This document shows positions 7,618 to 15,891 of a stretch of DNA of 64,000 bases, in pieces; positions within the stretch are counted from its first letter, which is position 1; each line of letters opens with the position of its first letter. A program made the position numbers and the translations under genes. The notes beneath the pieces were generated by a model, which made no database searches, was not told the DNA's origin, and worked only from the letters and a program-made list of their open reading frames with translations. The stretch is taken from the NCBI RefSeq assembly GCF_900100855.1, contig NZ_FNCB01000005.1:1-64000 (forward strand), given 5' to 3'. The DNA comes from Idiomarina zobellii (GTDB taxonomy: Bacteria > Pseudomonadota > Gammaproteobacteria > Enterobacterales > Alteromonadaceae).

Positions 7618-8865
7618 TTACATCAGGTGAGATATTGGAACGGCATAGAGTTTTTCGCCAAAAGGTAGTACCTGTTCGCCATCATAAAACACCACGCCAC
7701 CAGCAAAGTCCCCCTTACAGGCTTCTTTCAATTTAACCATACCTTTAAAGTCTGACTGCTTAACTGTCGCTGCCGCCTTTACCTCGATACCCGCTTTTAA
7801 ACGTCCCTTCTCAATAACAATATCAACTTCTACTTTGTCCTTGTTTCTAAAGTGGTAGAACCTCAGGTCCTCATCATACCAACCGGCATGTTTTCTAAGC
7901 TCCTGATAAATGAAGGTTTCCAACAATTGTCCAAGTAGTTCTTTATCCTTCCAAAGCTCATCCGCATTGACACCCAGCAATGAGCTAACAAGCCCTGTAT
8001 CAGACAAATGTAGCTTTGGTGTCTTTATAAGTCGACTAAGTCGATTGCTGTGCCAGGGAGCAAGCTCCTCTATAAGAAATATTTGTTCAAGTAATGCAAG
8101 GTACTCGCGAACAGTCGGACGACTAATCGAAAATGGAGATGCCAGTTCGCTGGAGTTAAATAGCCGACCGGTCTGAGACGCTGCGAGAGCGAGCAACTTG
8201 GGGAGCACATTGGCATTTTTTATATTGGCTAAATCTTTAATATCTCGTTGCAAAATGGTCTTAATATAATCTCGATACCATGCGTTTCTTCGTTTAGCGC
8301 TACTTCGGTTAACGGCTGCCGGATAACCTCCCTGCACTAAAATATCCGCTAAAGAGCGTCCCAGAGCATTTTTTTTCTGACTCGTACCAGCACCCGTCAG
8401 CAGGTTATCGGAAAAAAGCGAAGTCAGAAAGTTAGGAGTCCTGTCTGTCATTTCACATTGAGCCAGAGGCCGCAGGTGTATAATCTCCATACGACCAGCA
8501 AGGGAGTCAGACAATTGGGGTAAGAGCAGAACATTGGCTGACCCAGTCAAAATAAACCGACCAGGTATTCTATTAGCGTCTACGCTGTCCTTTAATGAGA
8601 GAAAAAGCTCAGGAACACGTTGAATTTCGTCTAAGATGGTTTTCTCTGGCAAACTCCTGACAAAACCAACAGGGTCGGCTTTTACTGCAGCCAATTGGTT
8701 TTCGTCATCAAAGGTAATGTAGGTATAGCCGAGTAATTCACCGACAGACTTAGCAAGGGTTGTTTTGCCGCATTGCCGCGAACCATGTATTAATACGACC
8801 GGCGTATCGTCAATAGCTTCGAGCAGATTTTGCTTTGTATTTCGCGGGAATAAGTTATCGGCCAT
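7618..8865 (-). CDS. AAA ATPase with DUF4143 domain
   Basis: A 415-residue member of the large, patchily distributed AAA_14/DUF4143 family. The N-terminal P-loop GSRQCGKTT is at 28-36 and the Walker B KTILDE ends at D79-E80; a GRFILTGSANVLLL sensor segment follows. A winged-helix-like region (LFNSSELASPFSISRPTVREYLALLEQ) comes next. The C-terminal EVDIVIEKGRLKAGIEVKA resembles the core of the PD-(D/E)XK nuclease fold. Cellular role unknown; members are typical of accessory regions. It is a single gene, flanked by an IS scar on one side and phased repeats in its promoter on the other. Confidence 0.9.
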   Translation of the reverse strand: MADNLFPRNTKQNLLEAIDDTPVVLIHGSRQCGKTTLAKSVGELLGYTYITFDDENQLAAVKADPVGFVRSLPEKTILDEIQRVPELFLSLKDSVDANRIPGRFILTGSANVLLLPQLSDSLAGRMEIIHLRPLAQCEMTDRTPNFLTSLFSDNLLTGAGTSQKKNALGRSLADILVQGGYPAAVNRSSAKRRNAWYRDYIKTILQRDIKDLANIKNANVLPKLLALAASQTGRLFNSSELASPFSISRPTVREYLALLEQIFLIEELAPWHSNRLSRLIKTPKLHLSDTGLVSSLLGVNADELWKDKELLGQLLETFIYQELRKHAGWYDEDLRFYHFRNKDKVEVDIVIEKGRLKAGIEVKAAATVKQSDFKGMVKLKEACKGDFAGGVVFYDGEQVLPFGEKLYAVPISHLM

Positions 8866-8890
8866 CTACTGAATCCTTCGCCAAAATTTC

Positions 8891-8949
8891 GTCCAATTGT
8901 AACCTAGCTCGCGTCCATTTGAAAGCAAACGCCCGTCCAATTGAAAGTT
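8891..8949. promoter_or_regulatory. Three 22-bp-phased direct repeats upstream of the DUF4143 ATPase
   Basis: GTCCAATTGTAAC, GTCCATTTGAAAG and GTCCAATTGAAAG begin at 8891, 8913 and 8935, an exact 22-bp spacing (two helical turns). They lie 26-84 bases upstream of the ATPase start codon. This suggests binding of a regulator, perhaps the ATPase protein itself, to one face of the DNA. Inference only. Confidence 0.5.
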
Positions 8950-9310
8950 CTAATGTGCAGATTGCTTTTCAAACGTGTGATTTGGGGACTCGGAACGACC
9001 GATTTGTAGATAAGCGTAACGATGCTCTCTTTGGAGTTCCCAGGCTTTACTAGTCACTTTTAACTCTTGAAAACCCTTGTTTTCAAGAGTAAACACCAAA
9101 TCACCCAAACAGCGAAATGGTTTTTGATGCCTCCCCACAGCTTGAATTGACAACCCCAACTTTTTAAGAGTAATATTTCTTCTCCGCTGGGTTTGCGGGC
9201 CAGCCGCGGTGGCAAAAAACCTGTAAACTGTTTACTAAATTCTTTAATAAAAGCATTAGCTGTTGAGCGGCTCAACGTACGCGTGCTTATTTTTTAAGGA
9301 ATTGATGTAA
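8950..9310. other. Non-coding stretch, no supported gene
   Basis: Minus-strand open frames exist (for example one containing GLSIQAVGRHQKPFRCLGDL), but none has a ribosome site or a recognisable family, and the frame is shared by two competing short readings. It may be degraded coding sequence. An AAGGA box at 9295-9299 serves the gene at 9311. Confidence 0.4.
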
Positions 9311-9838
9311 ATGACAAAATCAAACCAACCCTTAGTCATGGATCGTCTTTTACAAGTAAAAAAAGACATCGGTGAAATTTCAAGAGAAATCCAAGAGCGT
9401 CATAACTTTCAGTACATCAAAGCTCGAGAGTTTGCACTTGCTGTGCTCGGTTTTCAAAGCAGCTATCAATTTGACCGCTGGTTTCAAAGCGAATGGAATA
9501 GACTCGAGTATTTATCAACCCACGAAAGACGATTAAACACTATGTGTCATGATGAGCCGCTTGACGACGAGCCAGTCTATATATTTGAACTTTACCCAGA
9601 CTATCGCGCTTACGACTTAAAGACAGGAGAGCTTGAGCAGCTTGATATCTTACGGCACGAAGTTGCAATCGATGGGCTCAGGTTCAATTTCAACCAATTT
9701 AGATTGGAGAGCGTCGTCACTGATTTGATTCCGATATGTAGTATTTGGGCTGGAGATATGGATGATCTTGAAAAGCCTTACGAGAAACGAATTCCTCATT
9801 GCTTACCGAGCAATGAGTCAACTAGTGGCAAAGTATGA
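9311..9838 (+). CDS. Unknown 175-residue acidic protein
   Basis: Starts at ATG 9311 behind a good AAGGA site. The N-terminal half is predicted helical (MDRLLQVKKDIGEISREIQERHNFQYIKAREFALAVLGF) and the rest acidic and mixed (DDEPVYIFELYPDYRAYDLKTGELEQLD). No signal peptide or membrane segment. I do not recognise a family. The last 25 residues overlap the next gene in another frame and look less protein-like, so the 3' end may be truncated or frameshifted. Confidence 0.6.
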   Translation: MTKSNQPLVMDRLLQVKKDIGEISREIQERHNFQYIKAREFALAVLGFQSSYQFDRWFQSEWNRLEYLSTHERRLNTMCHDEPLDDEPVYIFELYPDYRAYDLKTGELEQLDILRHEVAIDGLRFNFNQFRLESVVTDLIPICSIWAGDMDDLEKPYEKRIPHCLPSNESTSGKV

Positions 9839-10076
9839 GCCTGAGTTACTTGATGATCAGGAACTGATGCCACCTGATTATCAAGCAAGGCTCCGCAAGG
9901 GGGTTGTCGGCTTCAAAATTCTTGTTGACGATATCCACGCCAAGGAAAAGCTGGGGCAGCATCGAAAAACCGATGACCAAGAAGGAGTGTTCTCCGCACT
10001 TCGGCAAAGCGCTCCTCCCGATGCGGTGGCTTTGTCGGGTTATATGAAAAAGCGAAAGCTTGGCGTTGGTAGTTAA
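9762..10076 (+). CDS. Small protein resembling the C-terminal part of PaiB regulators
   Basis: A 104-residue protein. MPPDYQARLRKGVVGFKILVDDIHAKEKLGQHRKTDDQEGVFSAL follows the pattern at the end of PaiB/FMN-binding negative regulators (IVGFxI...GKxKLxQNRxxxDRxGV). The N-terminal FMN-binding barrel is absent. It starts inside the preceding gene, overlapping it by 77 bases, so the two may be translationally linked, or this may be the tail of a larger gene joined by recombination. DNA binding and FMN binding should not be assumed. Confidence 0.6.
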   Translation: MILKSLTRNEFLIAYRAMSQLVAKYEPELLDDQELMPPDYQARLRKGVVGFKILVDDIHAKEKLGQHRKTDDQEGVFSALRQSAPPDAVALSGYMKKRKLGVGS

Positions 10077-10138
10077 CCAAATTCACTACAACCGCTCAGC
10101 TTGTGCTATATATTTAGCCCGATACAGAAAAGGACTGT

Positions 10139-10765
10139 ATGGCAATGACATTTAGTAAGTTTTTAAAGATCACCGCTTTCGCAGTTTTAATCCTGGGGCT
10201 ATGTTCTGCTTATGTTCGAGCCTTTACCGTTGCGGGGCCGTCAATGAGCCCAACGCTCTTTTATGGTGACCTCGTCTTATCCAACCATGCAGCTTACGAC
10301 TTCCGGTTGCCTTATATGGACAAGGTTTTGATTGAAGTCAGCGATCCGCAACGTGGTGATGTAATCACGTATTTTGATGTATCGAAAAATGTCATAGCAA
10401 TTAAACGGATCATTGGAGTGCCCGGAGACACAGTGCAAATGAAAAATAACACTCTTTACGTCAATGGTGCTGAAGCTACTCAACGTATCGTATCCCAAGA
10501 AATTTTTGATGATATTTTTCTCCGAGATACTCCCGAGCAACTGGTTGTAAAGGAAACATTAGGAGGTGCGGAGCATTTGATTACCTACACTCCAGAAAAT
10601 AGCCCGGTTCGCAGCTTTGAAGAAATAACAGTCACTGAAGGTAATTACTTTATTTTGGGTGATCACAGAGACAATAGTGCAGACTCGCGCTACATCGGCT
10701 TTATTCCCAGAGACCAAATTAAAGGGAGAGTTTTTAGAGGCATGAGAACACTAGATTCATTTTGA
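10139..10765 (+). CDS. lepB: Signal peptidase I, short form
   Basis: A 208-residue type I signal peptidase with one N-terminal membrane anchor (residues 9-26). It has the catalytic Ser35 in GPSMSPTL, Lys89 in AIKRIIGVPGD, and the GDHRDNSADSR box near the end. The housekeeping proteobacterial LepB is usually longer with two N-terminal helices, so this is likely an accessory second enzyme (inference; the housekeeping copy is not in this window). It cleaves signal peptides at the outer face of the inner membrane. The secreted protease 200 bases downstream on the same strand is a conceivable substrate. Confidence 0.88.
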   Translation: MAMTFSKFLKITAFAVLILGLCSAYVRAFTVAGPSMSPTLFYGDLVLSNHAAYDFRLPYMDKVLIEVSDPQRGDVITYFDVSKNVIAIKRIIGVPGDTVQMKNNTLYVNGAEATQRIVSQEIFDDIFLRDTPEQLVVKETLGGAEHLITYTPENSPVRSFEEITVTEGNYFILGDHRDNSADSRYIGFIPRDQIKGRVFRGMRTLDSF

Positions 10766-10965
10766 TTCCTTGGATTTGAGGATGAAAAATCCGCTGCTCG
10801 CTCATTGCGGACATTTCAACGCGGCTCTTCAAACATCAGAAAAGTTCTACGATTTCAGACGACTTAGTTAATTCGAAAAACATTTAGCAACATTTCCGCA
10901 CTGGATTTTGGCTTACTGAATGGTACGGTTAACAGTAGTTTAATAGGGACATTAAGAGATCAAGC

Positions 10966-12210
10966 ATGAAATATCTACTAATTGCTGTTACGACGTACCT
11001 TTTAAGTTTTACCGCTATGGCATCGGATGCCGTTGAATATCGTACAGAGCTGACTTTTTCACTCGAAAGCTCAGCGTTAAACGCGGTAACTGAGATGCAA
11101 ATACCAAAGAAGTACAGGAGTAGCGGTACTGTTGCCTTATTTCTGAATAAAGACTTTTCGGTAGAGTCTGTTACTGGGCAGCACATCGAGAGCTTTGAGG
11201 TAAAGCAATCGAAGAAGGTGCCTGTTTGGAATGAAGTGATAATTGAGTTTAGTTCGTCAGCTCAAGCAAACAATAAAGCTATACGCATTAAATATGCAGG
11301 CACTATTGATAATAACGCTCAGCACGGAAATTTCATTACCTCAAATCAAGTTCACCTGAGTATTGATTCGGCGTGGCATCCGGTATTCAGTGACTTTTCA
11401 ACGCCAATTATAGGAACTGTTAGCGTCGAATTGGATGACGACTGGGAAGTGTTTGGTCCGGGAAGTGTGACCAGCAGTGGAAACAATTATCAGGTGATAA
11501 GTACAGAGCCAACAATCGACGTATCGCTTTATGCAGTGAAAAAGCCGACCAGCATTTATAGCGATGGCTTTACGGTTGTCCACGATGACGTTAACGCCGA
11601 GAGGGCAGAATTCGTATTAAATGCAGGTCGCCAATGTTTTGAAAAAATGAACGAGCGTTTTGGGAGGCAGAAACAGCTAAAAGCCGCTCAGGTAGTTCTT
11701 CTTGAACGCCCAGGCCCTAGCTTCGCGAGAGGAAACTATATTTCATTAAATTCTCAAACTTTGGGCTCTAAGGTCCATACGCATCAATACTTATGCCACG
11801 AAATAGCGCATAACTGGACAAACTTCACAAGCGCCATGTCGCATGACTACTGGATGATTGAATCGTTCGCTGAATACATTTCGGCCAGAGAGGTGGCACG
11901 TATTTATGGTGAAGAAGAATTTCAAAATATCGTGGAAAAATGGCAAGCGCGGGCGAAAGGCGAAGCGTTTATTTGGCGCGAAGATACTGCTCGCAGAGCG
12001 TCGCACAAAGTTAATTATGGTCTCGGCCCTATCGCTTTAATGAAGTTACAGGAAAAGCTGGGAGAAACTGCTTTTGATGAACTCATTGACTGGTATATGA
12101 CCAGTGACGTAACCGAGACAGAAGCGCTAATTACAAAAGTGGGAACCTTTGCTGGTGCTGATACCAAGCGTTGGTTTAGCGCTTTATTAGCTGGCAAACA
12201 TTCGGAATGA
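10966..12210 (+). CDS. Secreted gluzincin metallopeptidase (M1-like)
   Basis: A 414-residue exported protein. The N-terminal signal peptide (KYLLIAVTTYLLSFTAMASDA) is probably cleaved after AMA or MAS. An N-terminal beta region precedes the zinc site HEIAH (H278, E279, H282) in CHEIAHNWTNF. The third ligand is probably E299 in WMIESFAEY, giving HExxH-X16-E, two residues shorter than the X18 spacing usual in M1 aminopeptidases. Helical C-terminus. No GAMEN exopeptidase motif is evident. Likely a periplasmic or secreted zinc peptidase; substrate unknown. Confidence 0.8.
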   Translation: MKYLLIAVTTYLLSFTAMASDAVEYRTELTFSLESSALNAVTEMQIPKKYRSSGTVALFLNKDFSVESVTGQHIESFEVKQSKKVPVWNEVIIEFSSSAQANNKAIRIKYAGTIDNNAQHGNFITSNQVHLSIDSAWHPVFSDFSTPIIGTVSVELDDDWEVFGPGSVTSSGNNYQVISTEPTIDVSLYAVKKPTSIYSDGFTVVHDDVNAERAEFVLNAGRQCFEKMNERFGRQKQLKAAQVVLLERPGPSFARGNYISLNSQTLGSKVHTHQYLCHEIAHNWTNFTSAMSHDYWMIESFAEYISAREVARIYGEEEFQNIVEKWQARAKGEAFIWREDTARRASHKVNYGLGPIALMKLQEKLGETAFDELIDWYMTSDVTETEALITKVGTFAGADTKRWFSALLAGKHSE

Positions 12211-12291
12211 ATTACTGAAATAATGGTAATTTGTAGTACGGTGGAAATATGGAATCAAAAGCGTTAACCATAATGTTTTTTATTGGGGGGG

Positions 12292-12594
12292 CTATGTTTC
12301 CTCATCACCAAACTCGGACATTCGCAATAACTGACTACTATGCCTTACTGTCAGAATATCTATTTGGCCTCTGACGCTGTAAATGATCCTATAGGCTCCA
12401 AATATAACTTCCCTGATGCGACGTCCTCCTACTTCAGGAACGACGCGCCCACTTTCAGGGAAGTCTGATAGCCGCTCCACAATGTCAAACAAACCTTCAA
12501 CCCACTCAACAGCAGCGCTGGGTTTATCTTCCGCAATATACTGAGATATCTGTTCAACACGCTCTAAGGCAAGGGGAGACCAATTAACCCTCAT
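12292..12594 (-). CDS. RelE/ParE-family toxin
   Basis: A 100-residue type II toxin with the ParE/RelE fold pattern: WSPLALERVEQISQYI, then LFDIVERLSDFPESGRVVPE and the core REVIFGAYRIIYSVRGQIDILTVRHSSQLL. ParE-type toxins poison gyrase and RelE-type toxins cut mRNA on ribosomes; the sequence favours ParE-like but does not settle it. It overlaps the upstream antitoxin by four bases, so the two are translationally coupled. Confidence 0.85.
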   Translation of the reverse strand: MRVNWSPLALERVEQISQYIAEDKPSAAVEWVEGLFDIVERLSDFPESGRVVPEVGGRRIREVIFGAYRIIYSVRGQIDILTVRHSSQLLRMSEFGDEET

Positions 12595-12872
12595 TGTGCA
12601 AGCCTGCTCAGAACTCGTGATTTTGCCTCCTCATGAGAAATACCCTCCCCATTGGCCAGCTGCTCTTCAGCTTTATAAACCTCTTCCAACAGCTCTAGCC
12701 GTTCTTGCATCTTTTCGTATTCTTGGACGTCCACCAGCACAACAACGCCACGGCCTCTCTGAGTTAACACCATAGGGCGGCGGGTTTCATGTATCTGTTT
12801 TACAAATGATGCTACGCCCGCTCGAAATTCGGAAAGAGGGCGGATATCTTCATCGACGCGAACTCTTGTCAT
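12591..12872 (-). CDS. Phd/YefM-family antitoxin
   Basis: A 93-residue antitoxin. The N-terminal Phd fold (VDEDIRPLSEFRAGVASFVKQIHETRRPMVLTQRGRGVVVLVDVQEYEKM) binds DNA and the charged helical tail (LELLEEVYKAEEQLANGEGISHEEAKSRV) should wrap the toxin. It is the first gene of the two-gene operon and has a palindromic operator just upstream. Typical of a genome-stabilising or phage-defence module. Confidence 0.87.
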   Translation of the reverse strand: MTRVRVDEDIRPLSEFRAGVASFVKQIHETRRPMVLTQRGRGVVVLVDVQEYEKMQERLELLEEVYKAEEQLANGEGISHEEAKSRVLSRLAQ

Positions 12873-12885
12873 GGGAATCTCCTAA

Positions 12886-12913
12886 GTACATTTAGTTGTA
12901 CTTTTAAGTGTAC
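12886..12913. promoter_or_regulatory. Operator of the toxin-antitoxin operon
   Basis: GTACA-N6-TGTAC at 12886-12901 is a perfect 5-bp inverted repeat. A third TGTAC at 12909-12913 gives a second overlapping pair with 12898-12901. Its position, 14 bases upstream of the antitoxin start, fits autorepression by the antitoxin or the complex. Confidence 0.6.
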
Positions 12914-12994
12914 GCCGATGGTTTGGCGTTGGCAAGCAGGGTCTATGAGACATAACCTCTATATATTGTGCGTAAACACATTATATAGATTTAG

Positions 12995-14176
12995 CTAAAC
13001 CTCCGACCCACAAGCAAACCCACTGCTCCAAGCCCATTGAAAATTAAAGCCTCCCAGCCAGCCGGTTACGTCCAGCACTTCGCCAATGAAGTACAGACCG
13101 GGTTGCTTCTGGCTTTCCATGGTTTTAGAGCTGATTTCGTCGACGTTTACGCCGCCTAGGGTAACTTCGGCGGTGCGATAGCCTTCGGTGCCGTTGGGTT
13201 TGAGCTGCCAGCGGTTAAGGTTGTCGGCTATGGTCTGGAACTGTGCGTTCGAGGTATCGGCCAGTTTGTTGCTTAACGGCCATTGGTGGTGCTCGGCTAA
13301 TGCGGTAACCACGCGTTTGGGGAAGTGCGCTTGTAAAACGGTGTTGAGCTGGCTTTTAGGTTGTTGCTGCTGTTGTGTTTTCAGCCATTCGTAAGCGTCT
13401 AAATCGGGCAGCAGATTAATGGTCACGGCTTCGCCGGGCTGCCAGTAGGACGACACCTGCAAAATTGCGGGGCCGCTGACGCCTCGGTGCGTAAACAGCA
13501 TGGCTTCACGGAAATAGCCGTCGTTAGCCTCTGCGGTTACTGGTAAAGCAACGCCTGAAAGCTCGGCAAAGCGTTCTTTGTCTTCTTCTTGCAGGGTAAA
13601 TGGCACTAAGCCAGCGCGTACCGGCACAATGGAGTGCCCAAACTGCTCGGCAATTTGGTAGCCCAGAGGCGTAGCGCCCAATTTAGGCATGGAGAGCCCG
13701 CCACAGGCAACCACCAGTTTGTCGCTGCGGTATTCACCACGGCTGGTGTCTATGCAATACCCGTCGTCAAAGTCCACCGACATAATCTCTGTACGTAACT
13801 GTACTCGCGCGCCGTAGCGGTCGCACTCGCTCATTAGCATGCGCACAATGTCTTTGGCGGAGTCGTCGCAAAACAGCTGGCCTAAGGTTTTCTCATGGTA
13901 GGGAATGCCGTACTCAGCTACTAACCCAATAAAGTCCCATTGGGTGTAGCGGCTAAGCGCGGACTTACAAAAATGCGGGTTGGATGACAAAAAGTTATCG
14001 GGGCCTGCGTACATATTGGTGAAATTACAGCGGCCGCCGCCAGATATCAGTATCTTTTTCCCTGCCTGCTTGGCGTGATCAAGCACTAATACCGACTTAC
14101 CGCGTTTAGCCGCGTGCGCAGCGCAGTGAAGTCCTGCTGCGCCGGCACCAATAACAATGACATCCCAGTTCGACAT
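12995..14176 (-). CDS. yhiN: HI0933/YhiN-family flavoprotein
   Basis: A 393-residue FAD-dependent oxidoreductase of the YhiN/BaiN type. It has the N-terminal dinucleotide-binding motif VIGAGAAGLHCAAHAAKRGKSVLVLD, the family signature GKKILISGGGRCNFTNM, and the C-terminal GLYFIGEVLDVTGWLGGFNFQWAWSSG flavin-binding segment. The physiological substrate is unknown for most members. It is the last gene of a minus-strand operon and overlaps the peroxiredoxin stop codon by one base. Confidence 0.9.
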   Translation of the reverse strand: MSNWDVIVIGAGAAGLHCAAHAAKRGKSVLVLDHAKQAGKKILISGGGRCNFTNMYAGPDNFLSSNPHFCKSALSRYTQWDFIGLVAEYGIPYHEKTLGQLFCDDSAKDIVRMLMSECDRYGARVQLRTEIMSVDFDDGYCIDTSRGEYRSDKLVVACGGLSMPKLGATPLGYQIAEQFGHSIVPVRAGLVPFTLQEEDKERFAELSGVALPVTAEANDGYFREAMLFTHRGVSGPAILQVSSYWQPGEAVTINLLPDLDAYEWLKTQQQQQPKSQLNTVLQAHFPKRVVTALAEHHQWPLSNKLADTSNAQFQTIADNLNRWQLKPNGTEGYRTAEVTLGGVNVDEISSKTMESQKQPGLYFIGEVLDVTGWLGGFNFQWAWSSGFACGSEV

Positions 14177-14667
14177 TACTTTTGCAATTGCTCCAAAATG
14201 TATTCCGCTTTGCTGACTTCAAAGGCTTTTTCGTCTTCAACGTACAAGCCTTTAACGGTGCCGTCGGTAATGATCATGGCATAGCGTTTTGAGCGAATAC
14301 CGCCAAAGTTGCCAGTGTCCATTGCCAGGCCCAGCATTTGGTTGTAAGCGCCGTTACCGTCTGACAATAACCGAACTTTTTCTCCGATCCCTAACGACTC
14401 GCCCCAGGCTTTCATCACAAAAGCGTCATTTACGGCCACGCAGTTAATGCTTAAAACACCCGCTTCTTCAAGTGCTTCTGCGTGTTCGACATAGCCGGGT
14501 AAGTGTTTTTCCGAACAGGTCGGAGTAAAAGCGCCGGGTACGGAGAACAATATGTGGGTGCCCTTAGCAAATATCTCTGCCGGGTCGTAATTTTGAATGC
14601 CAAGTTCACCTTTGCTGGTCAGTGAACCGGATGGAATTTTATCGCCTTCTTTAATTTGCTGACTCAT
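14176..14667 (-). CDS. Peroxiredoxin, Prx5/AhpE-like
   Basis: A 163-residue thiol peroxidase of the Prx5 subfamily. The peroxidatic Cys51 is in PGAFTPTCSEKHLPGY, followed by GIRSKRYAMIITDGTVKGLYVE. Prx5 enzymes reduce hydrogen and organic peroxides, often with glutathione or glutaredoxin; no glutaredoxin domain is fused here. It overlaps rsmJ by 17 bases and abuts the flavoprotein. Confidence 0.92.
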   Translation of the reverse strand: MSQQIKEGDKIPSGSLTSKGELGIQNYDPAEIFAKGTHILFSVPGAFTPTCSEKHLPGYVEHAEALEEAGVLSINCVAVNDAFVMKAWGESLGIGEKVRLLSDGNGAYNQMLGLAMDTGNFGGIRSKRYAMIITDGTVKGLYVEDEKAFEVSKAEYILEQLQK

Positions 14668-15442
14668 TGAAACCTCGTTTTATGTAAACATCAAAGCGAT
14701 GCTTTTTACTCTTAATTTGGCTGTTTGGTTCACGCTCTGCCAGAAAAGGTGCGCTGTTCGGGCGCTTAACCACCACCCGGAACTTCGCATGAGCAAGTGC
14801 AGGCTCCAGTAGCGAATCAGCGTCGTTGTCGCTGCCAACCAGCTGTTGGAACATTTGCATGTCTTTTTTCACCTGCGCTTTTTGCTTGCCGGTTTTTGGG
14901 TACATTGGGTCTAAATACACCACGTCAGGCTCGTGGGTGAAGCCTCTGCCGGTGTATAAGTTGTCAGTGCCTATTAGGTGCATTCGCTGACAGGCTTCGC
15001 CAATATCGTCGGCTTCTAACTGAGCTCTGTGCAGGCCGTTATCGAGCAGCGCCGCGACCACTGGGTGACGTTCTATAAGCTGCACGTCACAGCCCAGCCC
15101 GGCCAATACAAAAGCGTCTCGGCTAAGGCCGGCAGTGCCGTCAACCACCGACGGTTTAAACTGTCCGGTGACACCCACTGCCTTGGCTATGGCTTCGTTT
15201 TTTAATTGCGTGTTCTGCGCACGGTACGCTGCTTTTCCCTGATGAAAATCGACCACTAACGGTGACATTTTTTGTGGGCTTTGCAGCCAGTGCAGGGCTA
15301 ACACGCCTTCATTCAGCCACAGCTGAAAAGCGTCGTTGTCTCTGGCTTCTGACGGGAGCCCCCAACGTTCGGCAATAGTTTTTGCGGCAACGATGTCAGT
15401 ATCGCTGCTTGCAAGCACCGGAACCCGATCTGTGACGGTCAC
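14651..15442 (-). CDS. rsmJ: 16S rRNA (guanine1516-N2)-methyltransferase
   Basis: A 263-residue class I methyltransferase of the RsmJ (YhiQ) family that methylates G1516 of 16S rRNA using S-adenosylmethionine. Visible are the SAM-binding VVDGTAGLSRDAFVLAGLGCDVQLIE and the catalytic-region VVYLDPMYP, followed by a KRPNSAPFL tail. It overlaps elaA by four bases. Confidence 0.93.
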   Translation of the reverse strand: MTVTDRVPVLASSDTDIVAAKTIAERWGLPSEARDNDAFQLWLNEGVLALHWLQSPQKMSPLVVDFHQGKAAYRAQNTQLKNEAIAKAVGVTGQFKPSVVDGTAGLSRDAFVLAGLGCDVQLIERHPVVAALLDNGLHRAQLEADDIGEACQRMHLIGTDNLYTGRGFTHEPDVVYLDPMYPKTGKQKAQVKKDMQMFQQLVGSDNDADSLLEPALAHAKFRVVVKRPNSAPFLAEREPNSQIKSKKHRFDVYIKRGFNESAN

Positions 15443-15891
15443 TGGGCCGCCTTACGTTGCATATCAATGTGTGGAATGTCGTCTTCCAGATATTCTTCGC
15501 TAATCGGCTCAAAACCGAAGCTTTTATAAAAGTCGAGCAGATAAACCTGAGCACCCACACGAATAGGCGCCTGAGGTGCGTACTTCTCAAGATAGTCGAT
15601 GCTGCGTTGCATAAGCTCAATGCCAAGCTTTTGGCGGCGCACTTTCTCGTGGGTTAATACGCGGCCAATGCGCGAGTAGCCAGTGTCTGCGGTGGCCTGG
15701 TAAAGTCGTGCGTAGGCAATCATTTCACCGGCGCTGTTGCGGGCGTACAAATGTAAAGCCTGCTCATCGGCGCCGTCGGCGTCAAGATACGGACAGGTTT
15801 GCTCCACAACGAAAACTTCTTGTCGAAGTTTCAGTAAGTCGTAGAGATCGTGCAGCGAAAGATCGTTAAATGCTTTTAAGTGCCAGTTCAT
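15439..15891 (-). CDS. elaA: ElaA-family GNAT acetyltransferase
   Basis: A 150-residue acetyltransferase matching ElaA. It starts LRQEVFVVEQTCPYLDADGAD, has the acetyl-CoA loop IGRVLTHEKVRRQKLGIELM, and ends with FYKSFGFEPISEEYLEDDIPHIDM. The physiological acceptor is unknown. It is coupled by four-base overlaps to dam upstream and rsmJ downstream. Confidence 0.9.
   Translation of the reverse strand: MNWHLKAFNDLSLHDLYDLLKLRQEVFVVEQTCPYLDADGADEQALHLYARNSAGEMIAYARLYQATADTGYSRIGRVLTHEKVRRQKLGIELMQRSIDYLEKYAPQAPIRVGAQVYLLDFYKSFGFEPISEEYLEDDIPHIDMQRKAAQ

Noticed and set aside
8950-9275. Two minus-strand open frames of about 70 residues
   Set aside because: They compete for the same DNA, lack ribosome sites and have no recognised family; at most degraded coding sequence.
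12249-12380. Plus-strand frame beginning MESKALTIMFFIGGAMF
   Set aside because: Hydrophobic start looks protein-like, but it runs into the reverse strand of the toxin gene and has no homology I can name; may be a truncated gene start.
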